Shown one piece after another: positions 33,517 to 43,056 of a stretch of DNA of 64,000 bases. Numbering within the stretch: position 1 is the first letter of the stretch; every line of letters begins with the position of its first letter. The DNA comes from Nonomuraea sp. NBC_00507 (lineage in GTDB: Bacteria > Actinomycetota > Actinomycetes > Streptosporangiales > Streptosporangiaceae). The notes below the pieces were generated by a model, which searched no databases, was not told the origin of the DNA, and saw only the letters and a list, made by a program, of their open reading frames with translations. The stretch covers positions 1,550,001 through 1,614,000 of the forward strand of contig NZ_CP107853.1 of NCBI RefSeq assembly GCF_036013525.1, in the 5' to 3' direction. Made by a program: the position numbers and the translations under genes.

Positions 33517-36500
33517 GTGCGTTCCCACGCTCACCCCCCAGGTTTCCGGCTCACCGGAGCGACGCTCATCCGTGCCGTGGCCCACGTCGAACTCGACCTG
33601 CCGCCATGGCCGGACCTGACCGATTCATCGCCCGAGCAGGCCGCGTGCTGGCTGGCCTGGCTGCGGGAGGTCTGGAAGGTCGGCGATATCGCCGAGGCGG
33701 TGCAGCACGCCAGCCCGGTGCTGGCCCAACAGGTGCAGGGGCTGTGTGGCGGGCTCGAGGCCGACGTGCGGGAGATGCGGCGCGCGGTGCTCGCTGTTTC
33801 CCGCTATCTCCTGCGCATGACCGGCCGTGCCATGCCCTTCGGTCTCCTCGCCGGGGTGGCCCCGGCGAGGTTCGCCGCGCAGTCGGCATCGCGTTGGGGG
33901 AACGCGCATCAAGTGCTCGCGTCCGCGGAGGCGGGCTGGCTGGCCGAGGTCATCGCCAGGTTGGAAGACAATCGGGCGCTGCTGCCCCGGCTGCCGGTGG
34001 TCGCCAACAACACCACGATGGTGCGCGGGGACCGTCTGATCGTGCCCTACCTGCCGCAGCCGCGTGAGAAGGGGACGGCGGCGGTGGAGGTGTCGCTGCG
34101 CTACACCGCGGCGGTGCGCACCGTCATGCAGGCAGCCCGTACGCCGATCCCCATGGGGGAGGTGGCCGCCAAGCTACGGGCGGAGTTCCCCGACACGCCC
34201 CCGAGCGTGATCACGGGCATGCTCGGCGAGCTGGTCGCCCGCCGCGCGCTCCTCACCAGCTTGCACGCACCCGCGACAGAGCTTGACGCGCTGAGCCACC
34301 TGGTGCGCGAACTGGAGAAGGCCTGCGCGCTGGCGGTGCCGTCGCTGGCCGGGATGGCGGAGATGCTGGCAGACATTCACGCCCGGATCGAGCAGCACAA
34401 CAGCACGCCCACCTCAGAGGACCGCGCGGTGCGGGCTGAGCTGGCCGAGCGGATGCGGAAGGTGGCGCCGGCCAAGCGGCACCCGCTGGCGCTCGATCTG
34501 CGGCTGGACGCCGAGGTGATCCTGCCTAAGCAGGTCGCCACAGAAGTGGCACAGGCTGCGCTGGTGCTGACCCGGTTGAGCGCCTACCCCGTGGGCACGC
34601 CCGCATGGCGCGCCTACCACCAGCGCTTCTACGAGAGGTACGGCATCGGGTCACTGGTGCCCGTGCTGGACGTCGTCGCCGACAGCGGCATCGGATGGCC
34701 GGACGGCTACCCCGGCACGGTGACACGGGAGCGGCCCTCGCCGCTGTCGAGCCGCGACGAACACCTGCTCGCCCTCGCCCAGGCCGCAGCGTTGGACGGC
34801 TGCGACGAGATCGTCCTGGACGAGCCGCTGATCCAGAATCTGATGCTCGGGTCCGAGCGTCTGCGCCCGCCGTCCCATCTGGAGGTAGGGGTTCGCGTGC
34901 ACGCCGCCCACGAGCGGGCGCTCGACCGGGGGGACTTCACCGTGCACGTGGTGACCGTCTCGCGGGCTGCCGGCGTGCTGACCGGCCGCTTCCTGCATGT
35001 GCTCCCGCCTGACGGCGGTGCTCGGCTGGCGGGCGCGCTGGCGGACCTGCCTGGCGGCGACGAGCACACGGTGGCGGCGCAGTTGTCGTTCCCGCCGCTG
35101 GACCCTGCCACCACGCACGTGACCCGCGCCCCGCGCACCTGGCCCACCCTGATCAGCCTGGGCGAGCACCGCGCCGCAGGCGAGGACGTCTTGGGCGTGG
35201 AAGACCTGTACGTCGGCTGCGACGGCCGCCGCCTGTATCTGGCCGCGCCCCGGCTCGGCAAACGACTGGAAGCCGCCGCGCTGCACGCGCTGAACCTGCG
35301 CGCCCACACACCGCCGCTGGCCCGGTTCCTGACCGAGCTGAGCCGCGCCCAGACTGCCCAGGTCGGCATGTTCTCCTGGGGGGCCACCGAGCACCTTCCG
35401 TTCCTGCCCCGCGTACGGCACGGCCGCACCGTCTTGGCCCCGGCCAAGTGGCGGCTGCACGCCACCGAACTGCCCGGTCGCGCAGAGCCGTGGGCGGTGT
35501 GGGACGACGCGTTGACCGGCTGGCGGGCCTGCCGCCGCCTGCCCCGCCGGGTGCACCTGATCCAGGGAGATCGGCTGCTGCCGCTCGACCTCGACCACGC
35601 CGGGCACCGGGTCCTGCTGCGCACCCATCTGGACCATGCCTCCCATGCCGTGCTCGCCGAAGCGCCGGCGCCGGAGGATCTCGGCTGGTGCGGCGGCCGA
35701 CCCCACGAACTGGTCGTGCCGGTGGCCGCCGTCGAACCGCCGCCGTGGCCGCCCGTTCCCGCCCCGAGGCGGGCGCGGATCGTCGGCCGCGACCGCGGCA
35801 ACCTGCCTGCACGCTCGCCGGTGCTGCTCGCTCACTTGTACGGCGACCTGCACCGCCAGGACGTCCTGCTCGCCGAACATCTGCCGGACCTGCTGGACCG
35901 GGTCGGCTACCCCCGCTGGTGGTTCATACGCTACCGCGACCCCGACCACCACCTGCGCCTGCGCGTCGCCCTGCCGGGTCCGTCCGCGTTCGGCGAGACG
36001 GCCCTGACGGTGGCCACCTGGGCCGACGAACTGCGCCAGGCGGGCCTGCTGCGCGAGCTCGTGCTGCCCACGTCGTACCCCGAGACCGGCCGGTGGGGTG
36101 GCGGGCCCGCGATGGCCGCAGCCGAGGCGGTGTTCGCCGCCGACTCGGCTGCGGTGCTTGACCAACTGCGCCTGCCGGAACGGCCCCACCGGCAGGCGCT
36201 CGTGGCTGCACACACCGTGGCCATCGCCACCGCGTTCACCGGCAGCACATCGGCGGGCATGTGGTGGCTGATCGACCACATCCCCGCCGCCGCCCCGCGC
36301 CAAGTGCCGCGCCCGATCTTCACCGAGGCCGTCCGCATTGCCGACCCACGCGACGACTGGGCGGCGCTGCGTGCCCGTGAGGGCGGTGAGGCGATCGTCG
36401 CCGCGTGGCAGCTCCGTGAGCAGGCCATGGCCGACTACCGGGCCCACTTCCCCGGCCCGGACACCGAAGGGATCGCCTTCGACGACGTGCTCAGCTCGCT

Positions 36501-36618
36501 ACTGCACGTTCACTTCGTGCGCGCCTGCGGCATCGACTTCGACGACGAGGCCATCGCGCTGTACCTGGCGCGCTGCGCCGCGCTGTCCTGGCGGGCCCAC
36601 ATCGGAAGCCAGTCGTGA
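33517..36618 (+). CDS. lanB: class I lanthipeptide dehydratase LanB
   Basis: A 1033-residue protein, full LanB length, from a GTG at 33517 behind CGGAGG. The N-terminal glutamylation domain spans roughly residues 30-700 (SRYLLRMTGRAMPFGLLAGV is a typical LanB stretch). The C-terminal SpaB_C-type elimination domain begins about 770 (VLLAHLYGDLHRQDVLLAEH, then RYRDPDHHLRLRVALPG). Known LanB enzymes use glutamyl-tRNA to activate Ser/Thr of the precursor and eliminate glutamate, giving Dha/Dhb. The stop overlaps the LanC start (GTGA), so the two are translated together. Confidence 0.92.
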   Translation: MRSHAHPPGFRLTGATLIRAVAHVELDLPPWPDLTDSSPEQAACWLAWLREVWKVGDIAEAVQHASPVLAQQVQGLCGGLEADVREMRRAVLAVSRYLLRMTGRAMPFGLLAGVAPARFAAQSASRWGNAHQVLASAEAGWLAEVIARLEDNRALLPRLPVVANNTTMVRGDRLIVPYLPQPREKGTAAVEVSLRYTAAVRTVMQAARTPIPMGEVAAKLRAEFPDTPPSVITGMLGELVARRALLTSLHAPATELDALSHLVRELEKACALAVPSLAGMAEMLADIHARIEQHNSTPTSEDRAVRAELAERMRKVAPAKRHPLALDLRLDAEVILPKQVATEVAQAALVLTRLSAYPVGTPAWRAYHQRFYERYGIGSLVPVLDVVADSGIGWPDGYPGTVTRERPSPLSSRDEHLLALAQAAALDGCDEIVLDEPLIQNLMLGSERLRPPSHLEVGVRVHAAHERALDRGDFTVHVVTVSRAAGVLTGRFLHVLPPDGGARLAGALADLPGGDEHTVAAQLSFPPLDPATTHVTRAPRTWPTLISLGEHRAAGEDVLGVEDLYVGCDGRRLYLAAPRLGKRLEAAALHALNLRAHTPPLARFLTELSRAQTAQVGMFSWGATEHLPFLPRVRHGRTVLAPAKWRLHATELPGRAEPWAVWDDALTGWRACRRLPRRVHLIQGDRLLPLDLDHAGHRVLLRTHLDHASHAVLAEAPAPEDLGWCGGRPHELVVPVAAVEPPPWPPVPAPRRARIVGRDRGNLPARSPVLLAHLYGDLHRQDVLLAEHLPDLLDRVGYPRWWFIRYRDPDHHLRLRVALPGPSAFGETALTVATWADELRQAGLLRELVLPTSYPETGRWGGGPAMAAAEAVFAADSAAVLDQLRLPERPHRQALVAAHTVAIATAFTGSTSAGMWWLIDHIPAAAPRQVPRPIFTEAVRIADPRDDWAALRAREGGEAIVAAWQLREQAMADYRAHFPGPDTEGIAFDDVLSSLLHVHFVRACGIDFDDEAIALYLARCAALSWRAHIGSQS

Positions 36619-37889
36619 CCGGCCGGCACCTGGCCACCGAGTTGGCCGTCGCGGTGGCCGACAGGATGGCCCGTTCGAATGACGCACCTGCGGCGTTGGC
36701 GTCCCGGCCGTGGTGGCGGCAGTCGCTCGCGCACGGGGCGCCCGGCATCGCCCTGCTGCACATCGAGCTAGCCGCCGCCGAGTTGCGCCCGTGGCAGCGC
36801 GCCCACGAGTGGCTGGCCTCCATCACCAGCGCGCCGCTCACCTCGGGCCCGGATAGCCACCTGTTCTACGGCGCGCCCGCCGCCGCTCACGCCATCGCGT
36901 GCGCCGCCGGCCGGATGCCCAGCTCCTACCAGCGGGCGCTGGAGAACCTGGACGCGACGATCGCCGGCGACGTCCGCCGCCGCGTCCAGTCAGCCCACGC
37001 CCGCATCGACGCCGGGCACCTGCCCGCCGTGGCGGAGTTCGACGTCATCCGCGGTCTGACCGGGCTCGGCGCCTACCTGCTGCGCCGCGAACCGGACGGC
37101 GAGACCATGCGTGCGGTGCTGGAGTACCTGGTGCGGCTCACCGAACCCGTGAAGGACGACGGGGAGACCCTGCCCGGCTGGTGGAGCCCATCCAGCCCGG
37201 ACGGGCACCCCCACCCGGACTTCCCCGGCGGGCACGCCAACTTCGGGCTGGCCCACGGCATCGGCGGACCGCTGGCCCTACTGGCGCTCGCGGCCCGGCG
37301 CGGCATCACCGCGGCCGGCCACCTCAAGGCGATGCTGCGCATCCTGGAGTGGTTCGACCAGTGGCGTAACGACACCGGCCCCGGCCCGTGCTGGCCGTAC
37401 TGGATCAACCGGGACCACCTGCGCGCCGGACGCCGAGAACTGTACGGCCCACAGCGGCCAGGCTGGTGCTACGGCACCGCAGGTCTGGCCCGCGCCCAGC
37501 AGCTCGCCGCCTTGGCGATGGGCGACAACCGGCGCCTGAACATGGCAGGGCACGCCCTGGCCCAGGCAATGGCAGACCCGGCGCACCGCGCCCCGACCGC
37601 CGATGCTTCGCTATGCCACGGCTATGCGGGAATGGCCCACCTGATCACCCGCGTGATCGCCAACGCCCACCCGGCCACTGCTTCCCGCCTGCGCGATCTG
37701 ATGCCTGTCGTGCTGGACGAAGTCCTGCCACCCGGGGCCGACCCGCAGGATGTGGCGGCCTCCCTGCTCGGCGGCCCAGCAGGGCCCGCCCTGCTGGAAG
37801 GAGCCGCCGGAATCGCCTTGGCCGTGCTCGCCCCCGCCACCGGGGCACCCCCTCATTCCGGGTGGGACTCCTGCCTGCTCATCACCTGA
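36615..37889 (+). CDS. lanC: lanthipeptide cyclase LanC
   Basis: A 424-residue LanC-like protein. It shows GHANFGLAHGIGGPL (about residues 210-225), the zinc ligands PGWCYGTAGLARA (Cys near 291) and SLCHGYAGMAHL (Cys-His near 336), and the C-terminal LLEGAAGIALAVL, all in family order. LanC catalyses addition of Cys thiols to Dha/Dhb to form (methyl)lanthionine rings. The GTG start overlaps the LanB stop by four bases. Confidence 0.92.
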   Translation: MTGRHLATELAVAVADRMARSNDAPAALASRPWWRQSLAHGAPGIALLHIELAAAELRPWQRAHEWLASITSAPLTSGPDSHLFYGAPAAAHAIACAAGRMPSSYQRALENLDATIAGDVRRRVQSAHARIDAGHLPAVAEFDVIRGLTGLGAYLLRREPDGETMRAVLEYLVRLTEPVKDDGETLPGWWSPSSPDGHPHPDFPGGHANFGLAHGIGGPLALLALAARRGITAAGHLKAMLRILEWFDQWRNDTGPGPCWPYWINRDHLRAGRRELYGPQRPGWCYGTAGLARAQQLAALAMGDNRRLNMAGHALAQAMADPAHRAPTADASLCHGYAGMAHLITRVIANAHPATASRLRDLMPVVLDEVLPPGADPQDVAASLLGGPAGPALLEGAAGIALAVLAPATGAPPHSGWDSCLLIT

Positions 37890-37914
37890 ACACCGCCGGA
37901 AGGACCATCACCCG

Positions 37915-40002
37915 ATGCCGACCCCCACCTGGCGCCAGTACAACATCCGATTCCCGGATCGGCAGACCGCCGAACAGGTCGCCGCCCGCGCGCTGCTGCC
38001 CGCGCTCACCGCCCTCGAGGACGAGGGCATCGTTCAGGGCTGGTGGTATGTCCGCAAGAAGCCGTGGAAGCTGCGCATGCGGGCCAGCAGCGCCCCCGCC
38101 GCAGTGGCCGAGCTGCTGGACACGCTGGCCGGAGAAGGCCGGATCGAGGGTTGGGCGCACGGCCGCTACGAGCCGGAGATCCACGCATTCGGCGGCGGAG
38201 CGGCGATGGAGACCGCCCACGAGCTGTTCCACCACGACAGCCGCCACCTGCTCACCCGCGCCGCGGAAACCGACCCCTTGCGGTTGGGTGTGCGGGAGAC
38301 CAGCGTCGTGCTGTGCTACGCGATGCTGCGCGCCGCCGTACTCGACCGGTACGAGCAAGGCGACGTGTGGGCCAAGGTGGCGGAGCTCCGCCCGGCCGGG
38401 CAGGAGCTCGTCCCGGCAGCGCGCGCCGCCAAACTCGGCGCGGCGATGGAGCGGCTCATGGCCGCCGACACCCGGCGCCTGTGTGACCCCGCCCGTGGTG
38501 GAGCTCTCGCCGGCTACGACCAGTGGGTGGCCGCGTTCGAGCGCGCCGGACGGGCCCTGGCCGAGCTGGCAGCCGAGGGACGGCTGACGCGCGGGCTGCG
38601 GGCGGTACTCGCTCACCACATCATCTTCCACGCCAACCGCGCTGGCCTGCTGATCCAGGATCAGGCTGCGCTGGCCGCGCTGGCGGTGGACACCGTGTTC
38701 CACCGAGGCGATGACTTCGTGTCGTCGCCTCCCATCACTCATCCGATAACTAAGGTGAATCCAGTGACTACTATCAGCGACGACCGGTCGGCTGCCTCCG
38801 CCGACCAACTCCGCGACGAGCTCACCCGCCGACTCCTCAAGCACAAGGTGATCCGCACCGCCGCCGTCGAAGCCGCCTTCCGCAGCACCCCACGCCACCT
38901 GTTTCTGCCCGACATCTCCCTCGAGCAGGCGTACGCCGACACCCCCGTCTACATCAAGCAGGACGACGCCGGCGTCAATATCAGCGCCGCCTCCCAGCCA
39001 TGGACCGTGGCCACGATGCTCGAACAGCTCGCCACCCAGCCCGGCGACCGCATCATGGAGGCCGGAGCGGGCACCGGCTACAACGCCGCCCTGATGGCCG
39101 CCATCGTCGGCGACACCGGCCACGTCACCACCATCGACGTGGACAACGACCTCGTCACCGGCGCCCGCGCCCACCTCGCGGCCGCCGGCGCCGGCAACGT
39201 CGATGTCGTCCTCGGCGACGGCGCGCTCGGCCACCCAGCCGGCGCCCCCTACCAGCGCATCATCGCCACCGTGGGCGCCTACGAGATCCCAGACGCCTGG
39301 CTGGAGCAGCTCGCCCCGGGCGGGCGGCTCGTAGTGCCGCTGCGGCTGCGCGGCACCAGCTCGCGCAGCATCGTCTTCGAGCGAAACGACAACTGCTGGC
39401 ACAGCCTCGACAGCAGGCAGACCGTGTTCATGCCGCTGCGCGGGATCGGCGACGACGCCCGCCGCTACATCCACCTCACCCCCGAGCAGGACGTGACCCT
39501 TCAAGTCCACCAAGACCAGACCGTCGAACCGGCAGCGTTGGATGGTGTCCTGACCAGCGAACGCCACGAGGACTGGACGGGCGTGCACTTCCCCGCCGAG
39601 GTGTCGCTGGAGTGGCTCGACCTGTGGCTGTGCCTGCGTCTGGACAACGCCCTCATGCGGATGAACACCTCGCCCGACGCCAAGGAGCGCGGCGTGGTCA
39701 CGCCCATGTTCCCGTGGGGCTCCATGGCTACGGTCCAGGATCGCGACCTCGTCTATCTCGCCATCCGACCTACGCAACCCGAGGACGGCCAGAAGCTGTA
39801 TGAGATCGGCGTCGTCGGCCACGGCCCCTCCGCCACCAGACTCATGGATCAGGTGGCCGAGGAAATCTGCCTGTGGGATAGCGACTGGCGAGGCCTGACT
39901 GCCCGCTTCACGATCCCCGACGACACCGCTTTCAGCGACCCGGCGGCCGGCCGGTTCGCGCTCGACCGGGACCACCACCAGATCATGGTCATCTGGGAAT
40001 AG
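37915..40002 (+). CDS. fusion: SpaB_C/thiopeptide-type elimination domain + FxLD-system O-methyltransferase
   Basis: A 695-residue open frame from the ATG at 37915 (GGAAGGA upstream). Residues 1 to about 270 resemble stand-alone SpaB_C/'thiopeptide-type bacteriocin biosynthesis' proteins (WRQYNIRFPDRQTAEQ, GWWYVRKKPWKLRMRA). After a linker (PPITHPITKVNP) residues 284-695 form a PCMT-like SAM methyltransferase of the FxLD system: AAFRSTPRHLFLP, SAM loop IMEAGAGTGYNAALM, and VVTPMFPWGSMATV. Related LanS enzymes methylate a core Asp, leading to isoaspartate. These are normally two genes. A GTG at 38764 with AAGGTG upstream lies exactly at the junction and may give a separate methyltransferase. 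Confidence 0.85.
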   Translation: MPTPTWRQYNIRFPDRQTAEQVAARALLPALTALEDEGIVQGWWYVRKKPWKLRMRASSAPAAVAELLDTLAGEGRIEGWAHGRYEPEIHAFGGGAAMETAHELFHHDSRHLLTRAAETDPLRLGVRETSVVLCYAMLRAAVLDRYEQGDVWAKVAELRPAGQELVPAARAAKLGAAMERLMAADTRRLCDPARGGALAGYDQWVAAFERAGRALAELAAEGRLTRGLRAVLAHHIIFHANRAGLLIQDQAALAALAVDTVFHRGDDFVSSPPITHPITKVNPVTTISDDRSAASADQLRDELTRRLLKHKVIRTAAVEAAFRSTPRHLFLPDISLEQAYADTPVYIKQDDAGVNISAASQPWTVATMLEQLATQPGDRIMEAGAGTGYNAALMAAIVGDTGHVTTIDVDNDLVTGARAHLAAAGAGNVDVVLGDGALGHPAGAPYQRIIATVGAYEIPDAWLEQLAPGGRLVVPLRLRGTSSRSIVFERNDNCWHSLDSRQTVFMPLRGIGDDARRYIHLTPEQDVTLQVHQDQTVEPAALDGVLTSERHEDWTGVHFPAEVSLEWLDLWLCLRLDNALMRMNTSPDAKERGVVTPMFPWGSMATVQDRDLVYLAIRPTQPEDGQKLYEIGVVGHGPSATRLMDQVAEEICLWDSDWRGLTARFTIPDDTAFSDPAAGRFALDRDHHQIMVIWE

Positions 40003-40007
40003 CCGGC

Positions 40008-41153
40008 ATGGACCCCACCGGGCCACTGGCACGCCGCTTCCCCCTCGTCGCGCGCCCGCGTCCAGGCTGCCCTCCGCTCGACGACCGCATCAGCGCACTG
40101 CGCGCCCTCGCAGAGTCGGCCGTGACCATGGGGGACCAGAAGTCCGCGTCCGCCGTCTGGAATCAGGCGGCTCTGCTGGCCTCCGACGTGGGGTTACCGG
40201 ATCTGGCCAGGCAAATGTGTCACCGCCACGCCGCCACGTATCTGCGCGCCCGCCCCTTGGGCGCGCAGGCCGCGCGCTGCGCCCTGGAACCCCTCGTCAA
40301 CCTGGCACGGCTGGCCATCCGAGACGGCGACAGCGATTCCGCATTCCAGCTCCTGACCGACCTCTTCGACGCCACCGCGTCACGGCGGGACACCGTCATC
40401 GACGGCATGACCATCCCGGCAGCGAACCTCACAGCGACCGCCGACGACCACGCACGCGTGTGCGAATGGCTGTGGAGCGTGCTCCTCGCGGACGGCACCC
40501 GCGCGCTGACCAGCGCGGGCCGCTGGAAGGATGCGCACGAGCACCTGCGCCGTCGACGCGGTATCGGGATGCGCCTCCTGGACGGCCGGCAGGTGGCCAT
40601 CCTGTCGCACTGCGCAACGGGCGACGCGAGCTCCGCCTTGGCGCTGCTGCAAGAGAGCACCCTGACCGAGGCGTGGGAGAAAGCCGTCGCCGCCTGCCTG
40701 ACCCTCCTATGCCTCCAGCAGGACGGGCACGCAACCGACACCCCGACCGATGCCATGTATGAGCGCTACCTGGCGCTCGAGCCCGCACCCGGGCTACTGG
40801 CCTTCCGCGTGCGACTGGGCCTGACGATCCTCGACCTGGCAGGCGCCGAGCAGGGCGCAACCGCAGGCGTAGCCGCTCGACTGGTGAAGGAGACGATCCA
40901 CGCGGCAGACGGCTATGCCGCGCGAGACATCCTCGAGCACAAGGCGTGCGCAGGGCTGATGAGCGAACGTGAGCGGGCGACATTGGCCAGCGCTGTGCAC
41001 TTGTCGAGTCTCGGGCGCGGTGTCCTGTCCGTGCACCTCATGGCCGACCTATGCGCGGCGGTGCAGCGGAGCGAGAACACGATCAAGGAGAGCTGGGAGG
41101 CGGCCATGACGCAGCAGCGTGACGTCGGAGGAGGGACATCCCCTACTCCATGA
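40008..41153 (+). CDS. helical-repeat protein of the lanthipeptide operon
   Basis: A 381-residue, mostly helical protein starting five bases after the fusion enzyme gene. Repeated helix pairs (ALRALAESAVTMGDQKSASA, LARLAIRDGDSDSAFQLL, LLQESTLTEAWEKAVAACL) suggest TPR-like repeats. There are no catalytic motifs, signal peptide or TM helix. Similar proteins occur beside FxLD lanthipeptide genes and might be regulatory or scaffold proteins. Its stop overlaps the start of the truncated exporter gene (ATGA). The function is not known. Confidence 0.7.
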   Translation: MDPTGPLARRFPLVARPRPGCPPLDDRISALRALAESAVTMGDQKSASAVWNQAALLASDVGLPDLARQMCHRHAATYLRARPLGAQAARCALEPLVNLARLAIRDGDSDSAFQLLTDLFDATASRRDTVIDGMTIPAANLTATADDHARVCEWLWSVLLADGTRALTSAGRWKDAHEHLRRRRGIGMRLLDGRQVAILSHCATGDASSALALLQESTLTEAWEKAVAACLTLLCLQQDGHATDTPTDAMYERYLALEPAPGLLAFRVRLGLTILDLAGAEQGATAGVAARLVKETIHAADGYAARDILEHKACAGLMSERERATLASAVHLSSLGRGVLSVHLMADLCAAVQRSENTIKESWEAAMTQQRDVGGGTSPTP

Positions 41154-41593
41154 AGCTTCAACGTCTCGCGCCCCCCGTCGAGCTTCTGCGCACCAATGCC
41201 GGCTATCGCCGATATGCGCTGGCGAGGATCTCCTCGACCATCAGGACCACCGTTGCACCGCTTGGTCTTGCGTTCGCCATCATCGAGTCCGGCGGCGGGG
41301 CCGCCGCGCTGGGGTTCGTGTTGATGGGGGGCCTGATCACCTTCATCGTGGTCACCCCCGCCGCTGGCGTGGTGGCCGACCGGCTGCCGCGGCTATCCGT
41401 CATCGTGACGTGCCAGCTCGTATGCGGGGTGAGCCAGCTCATCACGGCCACGCTGGTACTGACCGGGACAGCATCAGTTTGGTCGCTCGTGGGCCTGGAG
41501 ATGGTGACCGGCGCGGCAGGAGCGTTCTTCCAGCCGGCGGTCAAGGGACTGGTACCTCAACTGGTCCCGCCGGGCCCAATGCTGAGCCAGGCG
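41150..41593 (+). pseudogene. MFS exporter of the lanthipeptide operon, truncated after about four helices
   Basis: From the ATG at 41150 about 148 residues match the N-terminal third of an MFS exporter: AGYRRYALARISSTIRTTVA, motif A region TPAAGVVADRLPRLSVIV, and FFQPAVKGLVPQLVP. At about 41593 homology ends and the sequence becomes that of a phage-like gene on the other strand. The coupled start (ATGA) shows that it was part of the operon. A complete protein would have about 400 residues, so it is inactive. Confidence 0.75.
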
Positions 41594-41864
41594 TCCACGA
41601 GCTCCACGTCCACCCGGTCGAGGTGGCGGCGGGGATCCGCAGAGTGGCCTTCCCCGCGGCCGCGTCCGTGACGGTGAGCCCGCCGCCGGTGGCCAGGTCG
41701 TACAGCAGCAGAGCGTCGGCGCCGTGGTGGGCGCGGACGTGCCCGCGCAGGGTGCAGCCGGTCAGGTCGAGCGGCGGACGCCCTTCGGCTTGGGAGCGGA
41801 GCGTGAGGACACGGTCGTAGTCGGTGCCCTGCTCGATGAGCAGGTAGTAGGATGCCGCCGCCAT
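41594..41864 (-). pseudogene. phage structural-type protein, C-terminally truncated
   Basis: The minus strand from 41864 reads YYLLIEQGTDYDRVLTLRSQ, PLDLTGCTLRGHVRAHHG, LLYDLATGGGLTVTDAAAGK. This is a pattern seen in phage tail/baseplate-associated small proteins (dataset of 'intrinsic polarisation' followed by LTGYTxRxxVR). It is cut, with a probable frameshift, at the junction with the exporter gene. Confidence 0.5.
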
Positions 41865-42162
41865 GAGCGCATGGTGTCGCGGGATGCGCGCTTGTGTCCC
41901 TGCTCAGTGCGGCCCGCCATACCGTGACTTTCGTGGACGGTCCGTCCTTCTCCTGATCAGCAGGCTGAGCAGGTCATACGGTTGGTCACATGGCGCAACT
42001 CGGAAGAAGGGCGCGCAGCAGGAAGGCCCGCCCTTTGAGGGTTCGGGCCCTTCTCCGTCTCTACAGCCGGACCACGGTGTGCGGACCCGCCCCCACCGCA
42101 TGAGCCCGCCGGTGACCAAACCATCCTTTCGGGCGGTTGCCAGTACGGGCTCGCCCTGATGG

Positions 42163-42450
42163 CTAGTGCCGATCGGGCGACTCGCGCACACCGAGGCGTG
42201 GGCCGTGTAGCACCAGCACCCAGTTGTAGTGCTGTGCTGCGGCGATCCATTTCGGGTCGAGGTCGCACAGTGCGTACACGAAGAGATTCCCGTCGGGTTG
42301 TTGCAGTTGGAGTCCGCCGCCATCGCGCGGCCACTCCGCGATCAGCCACCCGTCCAGGTTGTGCAACTGGTGCACCCCGCGCACCGGCGTGCCGGGTTGC
42401 TGTGGTGGCGGCGCCCGCTGCCGGCGGTGGCGTGGGCTGTGCCCACCCAT
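42163..42450 (-). CDS. small hypothetical protein, possibly phage-derived
   Basis: From the ATG at 42450 the product has a basic, Gln/Pro-rich start, then a well-formed domain (GVHQLHNLDGWLIAEWPRDG, LFVYALCDLDPKWIAAAQHY). Longer upstream starts exist. No family was recognised. Position beside a phage-like fragment suggests the same origin. The start is uncertain and the gene could be partial. Confidence 0.4.
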   Translation of the reverse strand: MGGHSPRHRRQRAPPPQQPGTPVRGVHQLHNLDGWLIAEWPRDGGGLQLQQPDGNLFVYALCDLDPKWIAAAQHYNWVLVLHGPRLGVRESPDRH

Positions 42451-42669
42451 CCCCAGTCTGGCTACGCGCCGGTATCTGCGACGTCGCGCATGCCCGCGCT
42501 GCACACACAGCGTGAAAGCTATCTGACGAGCGGGTTGCTCGAGTCTCCCGCGCTACCCACCCTCGTCGTGAGTCCACGCGTGGCCGTGCCCCTGCAGTCG
42601 CAGAAAAGACCGAATAGAGAGGTCAGCCGCGACCGAGCAGGGGCACGGGATGTTCGGGTCCGTCTATTG

Positions 42670-43056
42670 TCACTCGGAGAACCACGCGGTGGCGGCTGTG
42701 GTGCACAGCTGCCACAGCGTGAGGGTCGCGAGGGCCAGGGCGAACACCATCGGCATGGACGGGCACTGCAGCAGGCCCAAGCCAGATACGACGATGAGCA
42801 CGGTCTGCAAGATGCACGCGGTGACCCGCACCCAATGGCGGCGGGTGGAGAACATCCAGGTCAGCATCGTGACCGCCACGGCGTACAGGGCGATTCCCGT
42901 GGTCAGCGCGACGACGGCGGCAGGATGCCTGCCGACATCGTCCATGATCCAGACGAAGAGTCCGGCGACCGTGAGGGCCAACGCCGTCTCGGCCCACATG
43001 AACGCTTGGGCGGCCCGGGCGGCTGAGGGCATGGTGGGTGCGCTTACTCGTTGCAT
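42670..43056 (-). CDS. small four-TM membrane protein
   Basis: A 128-residue protein from the ATG at 43056, with four hydrophobic helices (about residues 18-37, 47-68, 75-95 and 103-123). No conserved motif was recognised. The longer in-frame opening up to 43545 is shadow sequence of the next gene. It may be cotranscribed with the secreted protein gene upstream (206-bp gap). Confidence 0.6.
   Translation of the reverse strand: MQRVSAPTMPSAARAAQAFMWAETALALTVAGLFVWIMDDVGRHPAAVVALTTGIALYAVAVTMLTWMFSTRRHWVRVTACILQTVLIVVSGLGLLQCPSMPMVFALALATLTLWQLCTTAATAWFSE

Noticed and set aside
34651..36447. 598-codon open frame antisense to LanB
   Set aside because: Long antisense frames are common at this GC content. 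It has no ribosome-binding site or family-like sequence, and LanB itself is certain.
37882..40032. 716-codon open frame antisense to the fusion enzyme
   Set aside because: Composition is Val/Gly/His-rich shadow sequence, while the sense strand carries clear domain motifs.
41990..42070. Possible stem-loop around GGCCCGCCCTTTGAGGG
   Set aside because: The arms pair imperfectly and it is not placed after a convincing gene end.
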